Origin: Galbula dea | Lineage: Eukaryota > Chordata > Aves > Piciformes > Galbulidae | Assembly: GCA_013399015.1 (NCBI GenBank) | Contig: VWZX01010669.1 | Coordinates: 107,549-171,548 of the forward strand | Direction of reading: 5' to 3' | Length of the DNA stretch: 64,000 bases | In this document: piece after piece, positions 23,797-34,200 of the stretch | Numbering within the stretch: position 1 is the stretch's first letter | Layout: each line of letters opens with the position of its first letter | Translations under genes and position numbers: made by a program | Notes under the pieces: generated by a model | Database searches by the model: none | Told to the model about the DNA's origin: nothing | Seen by the model: the letters and a program-made list of their open reading frames with translations, nothing else

Positions 23797-24131
23797 AGTG
23801 ACCTTCCAGTACCTGAGGGGGACTTACAAAAATGCTGGAGAGGGCCTGTTTACAAAGACATGTAGCGAAAGGACAAGGGGTAATGGCTTTAAATTAAGAA
23901 GAGTAGATTTAGATTAGATATTAGGAAAAAGTTCCTTACCATGAGGGTAGTGCAACACTGGAACAGGTTGCCCAGGGAGGTGGCGGAAGCCCCTTCCCTG
24001 GAGGCAAAGTGAGGCTAGACAAGGTTCTGAGCAACCTGATTTAGTTGGTGATGTTCCTGCTCACTACAGGGGGGTTGGACTAGATGACCTCTGGAGGTCC
24101 CTTCCAACCCAGATGATTCTATGATTCTATG
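23797..24131 (+). mobile_element. CR1 LINE, 3' end fragment
   Basis: About 335 bases matching the CR1 3' region as I know it: 'aggacaaggggtaatggctt', 'aacaggttgcccaggga', 'gggttggactagatgacct', then the terminal ATTCTATG direct repeats. 5'-truncated, as is usual, and non-coding. It lies antisense within MYBPC1 intron 5. Confidence 0.93.
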
Positions 24132-24460
24132 GGTAAACCTGGTCATAAGTCATAAGTTATCTGCTTTTTTGTGATTTTGGAATTTGCTTTTAAGACTAAC
24201 TTAAAAATGCACTCCATGTTTGCTGATAGGAAAGATAAGGGGGGTTGCTCAGAGCCGCTAATCAATATTTTACCTTCCAAAGGCAGAAGTTCTACCAAAG
24301 ACCTCAACACAGGACTGGAAAGTAACTTATCTGGCATGAAGGTCCTGTACTTCCGAACAGAGTTTACTATAGGGAACTTCAAAAAACTTTTTCTCTAATT
24401 AGTATGTTTTGAATTCAGTCCAATGGTTTGGACTGTCTTCATTAACAATCAAGAGAAAAA

Positions 24461-24486
24461 TACATACATACATACATATATACATA
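24461..24486. repeat. TACA/TATG tetranucleotide microsatellite
   Basis: Four to five tandem TACA units on the plus strand, so the MYBPC1 pre-mRNA reads UGUAUGUAUG here, just below the exon 5 donor. Confidence 0.85.
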
Positions 24487-24507
24487 AAGCACTACCACAG
24501 TCCTAAC

Positions 24508-24543
24508 CTGCTGGTGGAGTACTAACTGAAGTGTCATCTTCAT
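24508..24543 (-). CDS. MYBPC1: MYBPC1 coding exon 5 (36-bp microexon)
   Basis: Acceptor TTCTTTTCACAG, donor GTTAGGAC. Encodes DEDDTSVSTPPA, acidic then Ser/Thr/Pro-rich. Phase 1-1. A TATG-type repeat starts about 24 bases below its donor. Confidence 0.85.
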
Positions 24544-24895
24544 CTGTGAAAAGAAATACAAATAAAAAAGTACATAAAGAAAATGAAAGTGCAGACGATC
24601 ATCTGCTTTAAAACAAGTATATGAAAATGTAAAACCTGCAAAAGAAAGGGGAAAAAAATCATAATATTCAGGAGCATTCACAATAGAAGCTTCAAACTGA
24701 TGAAGAAAGCTTTGCATAATTCAGTAGCTGAAATGGTAAACTGTAATCTTTCAAGCAAGTAAAATTAAAATGAGATATGGACTGTGATCTATTATTAAAT
24801 CATGAGTTTACATGAAAGATGCTGTTTGTTAGAGATGTAATCCACAGTAAATATGGAAAAGCCACAATGAAATGAAGGTCAATCACATATCTGAC
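24544..24895 (-). other. MYBPC1 intron 4
   Basis: Only 352 bases between two microexons. Nothing else recognised. Confidence 0.75.
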
Positions 24896-24928
24896 CTGAG
24901 GAAGACGCCATTTCTCTGATGTCCATGT
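24896..24928 (-). CDS. MYBPC1: MYBPC1 coding exon 4 (33-bp microexon)
   Basis: Acceptor TTTTAATTGCAG, donor GTCAGATA (weaker than its neighbours). Encodes DMDIREMASSS. Phase 1-1. No mammalian counterpart comes to mind for this peptide, so its assignment rests on splice sites, phase and position among similar microexons. Confidence 0.75.
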
Positions 24929-27900
24929 CTGCAATTAAAATGTGCACCATACATGCATTCAGCATCATTAAATCAAGATAAGCAACAGTTAAAAATAGTC
25001 CCCCGTATTTATACTTTGTAATTTTTGTATTAGGCTATTTATATAATTTTAAATGCAAGGAATAAATAATCATTTTGTTTCATATTATAAGAGAGTAATT
25101 TAAAACAAGGACAGAAATGTTATCATTACACTGGATTTTCCTTTTAATCACACTAAAAGATGACCATCATCAGGTATTAAATCACTACAAATAATTCTTA
25201 TCGAGGTTTTTTAGAACATTTACTCTCATAGATAACATTGAGGCATATATTTATATAAATCAACAGCCTGAGAAAACCCAAAACTGGCATTAAACCTGAA
25301 ATATTGTAATCATGAATATTAGAAAATCAAAATAAGGTAAAGATTATCTTTTCAAGAGTCTCCTATATCTCTTTTCATTTGAGATGTTCACTAGAAACCG
25401 CAAAGATATTAGTTTCCAATAAAAATATGAAAACACTCTGTGTCTTAAAAGACTAATTGTAAAAAAAGGTATTAAAAATAGCAATGTAGCATTTGAAAAG
25501 CTAGAATAAATTAGATTTTTTTAGGATTTAATACATGTATAATGTAAAAATAAAATCTTTTATACAATATCAGAAAATCACCTGGAGAACATTTCCAAGT
25601 GGAGGAAACAAGTTGAACAAGAACAAGTTTGGGAAATATTAACCCACATTATTAAAGAGGGGGTTTGTTTTGTTTGGTTTGGGTTTTTTTCTCTCTTTTT
25701 TTTTTTTTTTTGAGGGGGAAGGGGTTGGCTTGTTTTAGATTTTAAATTTGGGTTTCCAGAATTAAATTTTAACTCTGAAATTATCCTTTGATTTTTAACT
25801 TTAAAGTTATACTTTGTCTATGTTTTCTAAAGGGCAAACATTATAACTATGACAGAACCACATATAAAGTGTAGTTGCATATTTGTAAATACTGGTTATA
25901 TTAATTTTTTATGCTTGCTTAACTGCTGAAGGCTAATTGAAAGTCTGTTAATAGAATTTAGCTACTTAGTAACATTTTACTCATTCCTTTTTAATGATGT
26001 TTCATCAAACACCTTTTTAATAACCCCTTGAGAGGAGGATGTCAGTCGTGAAAGGTGGACCTACACATGAAGGATTAATGTGTTATTTTACAAAAATGAT
26101 TTCTTATTCATAGCAAAAAAAAAAAAAAAGTGGAAAAGTTCTCACCACTTGTATCATCCAGTGGCTTAAGCAGACATCAACAGCTATAACTGATTTACTT
26201 TCTGTCATGAATGATTGTTTATGTTACCAATGAATTCTATTTAAGATAACAAAAATAGCAAAAATATGAGACCTCATGGTACAAATATGATCTTTACTAT
26301 TCTTATTTTGTGAAATCTGTTATTTAGCAATCTGTTGCATGACAAAAGCTAAGTAGGTATGAAGAAATCATTCATTTGACAGTAGGTCAATAGGATCTTT
26401 ATAGACATTTTGGGGTTTTCACTTCTGTTCATCTGTGGCAGATTTTCATTATCAAAGAAGATACTTGCACTTATTACCTTGTCTCTAAACAGTCACGTTA
26501 ACTGAGGACCAGGCCTCTTAGAGCTTTATCAGGAGTAGAATCTTGTAGGAGAAAAGAACAATCCATATCTCAGAAGCAGATAATCTAAAACTCTTTTATA
26601 CTCACAGTTACTTTAACTTCAATATAAATTTCTGACTGCTGACACAGCAGAAGTGTAGGAAAATCTGTCAAAACGTAAATGCTGACTACTGATTTATATA
26701 TGAACTGCTGGTATCAAGAACTTCAGCCCTTCTACTTTCCCTTGATTTGAAATCTACCACACAAAAGTGGAAGCTTATAAACTTAATATTCTGCAGAAGT
26801 GGCAAAATCATATTAATCTATTCTTTTGCTTTTCTATTTTTTTACCTGTTTAAAAGAAGATCTGAGAACCATATTTCAATGTCAAAAGCCTGGTGACACA
26901 GAACCAAACAGGGAAATTTTGGAACTGATTCCACTGAAGCAGCATCTCACTTGATTTAAACAGCTAATAGAGATGATAAATTAGTTAACTGTTACTGTTG
27001 TTCCCTGCTCTGGCTCAGCTGATGACCATGGGAGCTAGTGTGAGATATATGGAACACCTGTATAGGCAAAGTGGTGAACAGGGGAGAGATGCAGTTTTGC
27101 ACCTGCAGATGACTTCAGAGTGCCTTAACATTTATCTGTGCTGCTGCACACTGGAGAAAGTGTTCAGGGCTAAAGCAGGAGGTAGATAAACAACACAAAG
27201 AGTGAACACTTGTCTTCATGGTACATAAATAAATACAGAGTAACTCAACCAATTGACTGAGTCATTTCAGCTTATGCTGAAATTACTGAGCACAGTTCTT
27301 TTGAGACTAAGGGTTTAAAATTTCATTGCCTTCAGTTTTCCACCTGATATTCAAAGATTATTTAGCAGTCCCATCAAGGGAACTTGGAACTTTGGAAATG
27401 GTAAATGAAGTACATACATACAGCAAAGGAAGTTTTAGTAGAGAGATGAATGGATAAGTGAAACCTGGAAAAAATACCAAGGTGAAACATGAACATTTTA
27501 GTAGACAGTTGGATGGAACCTAAAGGAAAATGTATCAGTAAAACATGCAGAAATTTTAGTAGTTCTCTGAATGGCTGAGTGTGACCTAAAAAAGGAATGA
27601 GCAAATTGATATTAAAATTCAATTATTCTAGCAAGTGGGAACACAATTATAACAATATTCAATCTGTAAGATAATAAAATTGAAAACAAATGTAGAAGAA
27701 TTTAAATTAAATGAGTGTGGGATAACATAATAAATTTGGTAGGATTTCTGCGGAGTCTTATTATTCTCTGAAAATAAACAGATCATCATATATATCTCTT
27801 AACAACAGTATTTCAGATATTTTTGAAACTAGAAATACTATAGATTATTCTATTCAAGAAAATTTTCTATTTACTGCTCTGAGCTATTAGTTTACTACAA

Positions 27901-30379
27901 AATATAAACTAGATAACAAAGAATTTATCACACTGTCCTCTACCACAGTGAACATAAAGGAACATAAATATGCAGAAAATTTCACACAGACAATAACTAT
28001 TAAAAAGAAATAGAACAATAAATCAGACACACAGATAGGCATACTTTATCTTCCTAACTTCTCCTGTTAACTCTGCAATAAAACTATGTGAAAATTATGG
28101 ACTCCGTGGTTTACTTGGACTACCAAGCTTTCATTTCTGGATGCCAGGTTCCAGCACAGCCTGACTGTGTGGTAGAGAGGGGCTGACCCACCTTCCTATG
28201 GTGTGCTTTGTCTTATAACATATCAGCAAAGAGGTCACAACTGCTAACACATAAGTATTGAAGAATCACTGTGGAATACAGTTATAAAATCCTTCCCATC
28301 TCATTCACACTCGGTGAAGTACCCAAATCTGTTACTTCTGAAGTTACTGAAACAGTTTTATAAATTGCGTATACAAAAGCTAGCCTCTAGCTGTTCCTGT
28401 CCTCATTTCCTTGTTGAACCACAAATTTTCTACTGTAAGTGATTTTAGACAGATTGGAAAAAATGAACCTTCTCCCATTTTGTGAATTATGCACACCATT
28501 ATAAAGATTTCCTTCTGGTAGACAAATATGAAGGAAACACTCTAAGAAAATATACTTTGCCATACTTGGTCATGCTCTGCAGCAAAACAGGAGCTGAAAG
28601 GAACAATTGTAGTATACTTAATTAAAAAAAATTACTATTGAGTGTCTGGCAATGACAACTACGTTGCTTAGCAGAAGTGACATTTTCACTGGAGCACGGC
28701 AGAAGGTCATTCTTTCTACATATCTGTATTCAGGCTTTCCCTGAAATTCTTACTGAGGCAGGTACTGCCACCATGGCTGAAACTGGAAACACTTCCCATA
28801 CTAGGAGCTCTCTTTGGCAGCAAAACCCTGATATAGAGGGTAAGCACCAAGAAAGTATTTTCCCCCTTAGGAAAAAAAAAAAGCTTTTTCCCCTTAGGAA
28901 ACACCTGTATCCTTCACTAAATTCAAATATCATACATCAGAATGTATAATAAGATAATAGAAGTATTTGATAAGATACCTACCATGTTTTCTTTTTTATT
29001 CAGTAAAATGTAGAGTTGTAAGCAGTTAGGGAAATACCATTCAGGTTCCATTTGGGAACAAATATTTCTGACATATCAAAATTAAAGCAAGCAGAACTAA
29101 ATGCTGGAGTAGCTTGAGGCAAGACCTTCATCTTTTTTCGCTATCTTGAGGCATGCAAATTATTCCCAAATTATATTTCCATTACCAAGATAACAGATTT
29201 GATTACTCACACAACATTTTGTGTGTCAAAATAATTGCTCAATGCAAAGGCAGCTGGCAAATAACATGCACTGAATCCTGGTTCAACATTTTTATTTTCA
29301 AAAGAGTACTTGAATCACACACTCTCAGTGTTTATATTTTGAGTTTGCTGAAAAAAATAGCTGTGCATGCCTTTGCCAAATAAAGCTGCAAGTATCAAAT
29401 ATGCATCCAGTCTGACTATAAGACAAGATTTTGTCTGGAAGATACCAAGCAAGAATACATTTCCAACGAAGTGATTTCTTGATTTGCCATGAAAAAGCAT
29501 AACCATGCCAAAAGAAAAGCAAGCGTTCCATCGATTGTAAGTAGATTTAGGTCTTGTTAAGCTTTTTATCAGAATGAAGGGGAAAAGAAGATCATTCATT
29601 TTAAAATAAGCTGATCAGCTCTTTAAATTCTACTTCAGCAGGGAGTACAAGAAGGGGCAGAATTCGGGCCAGTTCCCTCAAAACATATCTTCATAACCAG
29701 AAAAATTGCCAACAGATCTGAAGTCTAATCTCAGCAGCACAGAAATACATATTAACAATGGAGCTGATTTTTACATACATTGCTAGTGGAACAGTCTCGT
29801 GTTTGTTCACAGCACACAGTCCTCAAATACATTTTTCAGAACTTGGAATGAGCTCAACTGCTGGGCTCCCAATGAGGACAGGAAGATGAATGTGTGATTT
29901 CTTTTTTGAGATTAAAAAAAATCCATTGGACTTTGCAGAAAGGTAACATGCAAGAGCAAGCATCTGCAGTAGAGCAGGAACAGTGTAGAATGACAGTAGG
30001 AGATTGTCAGCTTTATGTAAAAGCTACCAATGTGCTTGGTATCTGAATTTTAGCAAGCTTGGTCATAGTCAACACCCAGGCTCACTTAAACATGGCTGTC
30101 TGCTCATGCAAATCACTTGAAATTCATTCTGTTCATTGAACAATCTATGTAAATGCTGTTGCTAAACCCAATCTTATTTGCAGAATTTCTGAAAATACTC
30201 ATATCATAGTTTCCTTGTGCTGGGTAGGTCATGCAGAAAAAAGAACCAAGAAACTTCACAACACACTTCTGAAATTTAGAACCAAACTTCTGAATAAAAG
30301 CTCAAGCAATCCAGTGTCAGAATAGCATTGAAGAATGTTCTTTTTACTATCCATTTTTAAAATATGATTTTAGACTCAC
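24929..30379 (-). other. MYBPC1 intron 3 (5.5 kb)
   Basis: AT-rich, with homopolymer runs (poly-T near 25690-25712, poly-A near 26107-26121) and no identified transposon or gene. UGCAUG in minus sense occurs at 24952, 27544, 29152, 30105 and 30230. A plus-strand ATG in perfect Kozak context is at 28773 (see findings). Confidence 0.75.
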
Positions 30380-30421
30380 CTTTACCCTTTTCAGTTCCAC
30401 CCTCCTCTGCTGTTTTTTGTT
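30380..30421 (-). CDS. MYBPC1: MYBPC1 coding exon 3 (42-bp microexon)
   Basis: Acceptor CCTACACAG, donor GTGAGTC. Encodes EQKTAEEGGTEKGK, a Lys/Glu-rich segment. Phase 1-1. A second possible acceptor 12 bases further in (AAAACAG) would remove four codons in frame (a small alternative). Confidence 0.87.
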
Positions 30422-31649
30422 CTGTGTAGGAAGTACAAGTATATTTTTGAGAGGATCTTAAAGTAAAAAGAAAAACTTACACAGAATTACAAAATATAGC
30501 ACTATTCTAGGTTCTGTTAGTATTGAAAAATCAACATAAAATAATTACTTATATAGGTGTATATGTAATATGTGGCTGTAATCCCATAAAATATTTTACA
30601 GCTCTGCATATCAAGGTATTTTCTATGTTTTGAATGAGTCATATAAAATTGATGTTCCTATACTCTACAGAAGAAAAATACTGGTTTTTTTAGACGTAGC
30701 AATTGTTAGTCTCTTGTTCTTGGACTTATTTACAAAAGCCTTTGACATATCATTGTTAATTTAAATGGAATTGGATGAGACATGAGACACAGAGAATAAG
30801 GAATAAAGAATAAAGCTCACCAAATAGTTAAATTAGACATGCAGAATATATATATGCATATTAACCTGCATCTGAGAGTGAAAATCAAATTACTCAATGC
30901 AAATCAAACCCACAAGGCAAAGCTTGCCTAACTTTCCAGCTCCCACTAAAGAAAATGTAACAGCTTTGCACAGAGCTTCAGCTTTACTTGAAGGCCAAGT
31001 CCTTATAAATGAATTTAACCTCACCTAACTTTGGTTTCCTGGAAGTCATTCAACCACTACAATCTAGACAAACAGACTCCTAGGGGCAATTAACTACACA
31101 TAGAAATCCAGTGACATTTTAGATAGATTATCTAGGAAGCGTTAATTGATTGAGCATGTATGATCCATGATTTGCTCCATTGGTTATAGGTGGAGCACCA
31201 CTGAACAACTTGGACAAAATACCTAATCTTCAGATTAGGAGAAATGAATCCCATGCTTCATTCTGTCAACTTTACCCACAGTGAACCTTTGAGGAGAAAT
31301 GAAAGGGAATACTTTGGTAATTAGATACTGTTCAAGTATCAAAGAAGACAGCTTGGTTTAGCCACAGAATTTAAGCAGTCATCATTTTCCTGCATCCTGA
31401 AGACTTCTGCATCATCAAGGAAACCACAAGTCTCTCACAAAAAAAACCCCAAAAACCCAGCATCTGAAAAATCAACATTCAGGTAAACTGAAGTGACAAC
31501 ATCTTTTCTTGGCAGGCTTTCTTACTTCTCTTACTGTTCTCTCACTTTCAAAGGGACAATGAACACAAATCATATTATAGTTATGCAATATATAGACTCA
31601 TGCAACCGTTGTTACTGTTACACTGCAAATTTGAATTTTTTACACTAAC
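30422..31649 (-). other. MYBPC1 intron 2
   Basis: 1.2 kb, AT-rich. It carries UGCAUG (minus sense) at 31599-31604, 45 bases below the exon 2 donor, and another at 30838-30843. No repeat or gene is recognised. Confidence 0.8.
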
Positions 31650-31682
31650 CTGGAGGTGATGGTGCACTTTCAGTTTCAGTCT
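31650..31682 (-). CDS. MYBPC1: MYBPC1 coding exon 2 (33-bp microexon)
   Basis: Acceptor TTATTTTTCAG, donor GTTAGTG. Encodes ETETESAPSPP, acidic and Ser/Thr/Pro-rich. Phase 1 at both ends, so it can be included or skipped without a frameshift. Part of the variable N-terminus in front of C1. Confidence 0.88.
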
Positions 31683-31930
31683 CTGAAAAATAAGGAAAAA
31701 ATTCAGATATTGAGCCTCAAGTGAAAGCAAATATTTTCTCATGTATTTGGCATAAACTTGTTGAATTTGGACATGGTTTGGGTTTGTTTAATATTTTAAG
31801 GTAGTTGTGTGATTTTTTTTGCTTTCACATATGCAGCTGATGACGTCTTCAGAGTGACATGATCAAAGGCCACAACCTTATGATTTGCAAAGAGAGTGTA
31901 CTGAAATTCTTCAGTCTAGAGAGATATAAT

Positions 31931-32277
31931 ACAGAATCATAGATTCATTTAGGTCAGAAAAGACCTTTAAGAATAAATCCAACAGTTAACCTAACACTGC
32001 TAAGACCATCACTAAACCATGTCACTAAGTGCCACATCTACATGCCTTTTAAATATCTTCAGGGGTGATGACTCAACCACTTGCCTAGGCAGCTTATTCC
32101 AGTGCCTCACAAGCCTTTCAGTGAAGAAACTTTACTAATGTCCAAGCTAAACCTCCCCTCCTACAACCTGACACCATTTCCTGTTATCCTATTTTTTGTT
32201 ACCTGGGAAAAGAGACTGACCCCCATCTCGCTACAACCTCCTTTTAGGTAACTGTAGAGAGTGAAAAGGTCTTTCCC
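31931..32277 (-). mobile_element. CR1 LINE, 3' fragment (minus orientation)
   Basis: Begins at its 3' end with 'acagaatcatagattcattt', followed by 'aaaagacctttaagaa' and 'cttcagtgaagaaact'-like CR1 reverse-complement text, ending near 'gaaaaggtctttcccc'. 5'-truncated and diverged. In MYBPC1 intron 1, same strand as the gene. Confidence 0.88.
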
Positions 32278-34102
32278 CGACAAATATGCCATCGACCTGC
32301 ATGTATTCATAGCGATTTGTATAGGTGGGCCCCAGTACATTTTGGGACATTATGGGAATTCCAGTTTAGAGCAGTTCAGGAATATCATTAAATTTAAGTT
32401 GAATTTCAAGTTTGGATTTGATTTGTAGAAGTCATTTAGTCTTGAACCTACGCTTAAATGTACAGCTCACCACATAAGTATGTTTTTTTCTGATGATATC
32501 CTATGTTGAAGCAACCATTTCATCAACTGGAGTAATATCTGATGTGACTTTAATCTTGAAGGGTAATGGATCCACTAACTGAGGAGGATCATGCACAGAG
32601 ACCTTTGTCTCATTTTCATCACACTATTAGATCTACAGTACAGTGTTCAGTGAAAGCAGAAAGAAAAAAAATCAGCCTAGCAGCTCTGCATAGGACCTAC
32701 AGTATGCTTGGGTTTTCTTTCTTTCATCTGTGTTGAAATCATTTCCTTTTCAAATGTGTGATACTGTATCGGGTTTTTAACCTATTTAAATGTTATCCTT
32801 TTGGGTAAAATATATGTACAATAAAACTGGTTAAAAATTATCTTTCAAACATTAAAAGAAGCTTATTTTTAACCTCTAAAAGCCTTAAGACTCTAGACTG
32901 TTTGAATATAGTAATATTTATTGGAGATAGTGCATTGAGGTATATAGTTCAACTACTTTCAACAAGCAAAGATTTAAAAGGTTTAAATCCTTAACTGTAA
33001 CAGTAGATGGCTCTTACTAACCTTTGTCATGTTATGGGTATTAACCTTTGGGACCTCACCTCAGGTCATATTCAGGAAATGAAGTTTCAATATCTTTCAT
33101 ACAGGAATACTAGTAAGGCTATTCCTTTATGTTTAGGTCTAAATATAACCAAAACATATTTCTCATTCTTAATAAATGTATTAAATGTTTAAAAGGGAGA
33201 AATACTTTTAGTACAAACATAATTTCAACCTGAATCTGTGAATTTGATATGGTTTAGGAGCTTCCAGCCACATATGTGGATGATAAAGTAAATTGTGAGG
33301 GTCTTTTTGAGGGTCCAAAGAGAATCCCTTGCTACAGGGAAAGAGCTCAAAGCTGTATGTTGTCATCACAGTACCCATCATACAGAATAAAAGGGAGAAT
33401 ATATATTAAAAGCCAACAGGCACAGAGTCAGATAGTAATAAAACTGCTTTACTTAGCTTGATAAGAATTTACTTTTTTGGATCTAGTTACCAACATACTA
33501 AGTTGTATTTTGTGACCTGGGAAAATATTTAATTTTTTCATATGAACATGTGAAAATTCCACCACAGAAAGTACATCTTGGACCTTACTTTCTTTATGAC
33601 TGTGAGATTTTTCACCACTTCCACTGAAAATAAAGTAACATCTCTGTGTCATGGAAGTCTAATTATTGCAAGAAAAAGTAACAACAGAAAATTATTTACT
33701 GTATATTTGTCTTTTTGAAATTCAATAGTTAGAGACAGGAAATATTCTTTCAAACACTGAATTAGAAAATTCTCACTGGATTAGCAGCAGAAGCCACAAA
33801 TTTTTAACCAAAGCTCATCAAACTAAGTAATTTTAAGGCTCAGATGAAAAGGTAATGATCGTTTTGAAGGGCTTGTCCTTTTTCTTTTGTTTTGAAAGAC
33901 ATTTCATGATTTCCTCACACAGTAGTGTTGGTCAGAAATAACACTCCTTTCCAGTCCTGTATTACCTAGCAGTAGACAAAGATGTTATCCAAAATCTGCA
34001 GCACAGATCTGCCCTGAAACACTACTATTATGGTCTAAACTTCATCTCATACATGCAGACACATATTAAAAAAAAACATATTAAAAATCTGAGCAATGTA
34101 AT

Positions 34103-34200
34103 GGGCAACCTACTCTAGTCAACCCAGTTTCTAGCAGGGAGCTCGGACTAGGCAATGTCCAGAGGTCCTTTCCAACATCAGCTATTCTGCAATTCTGTGA
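34103..34200 (+). mobile_element. CR1 LINE, short 3' tail
   Basis: 'ggactaggcaatgtccagag', 'gtcctttccaacatcagcta' and the ending 'ttctgcaattctgtgat' match the last 100 bases of CR1 with considerable divergence. Confidence 0.8.

Larger units (their letters stand above)
22914..24507 (-). other. MYBPC1 intron 5
   Basis: 1.6 kb. Contains a CR1 3' end at 23797-24131 in the opposite orientation to the gene, the microsatellite at 24461, and a minus-sense UGCAUG at 23006-23011, 92 bases above exon 6. Confidence 0.8.

Noticed and set aside
26146..26183. Possible extra N-terminal microexon with donor GTGAGAAC
   Set aside because: The nearest acceptor choices give either a 38-base exon that changes the frame or an immediate in-frame TGA. 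It does not fit the phase 1-1 series.
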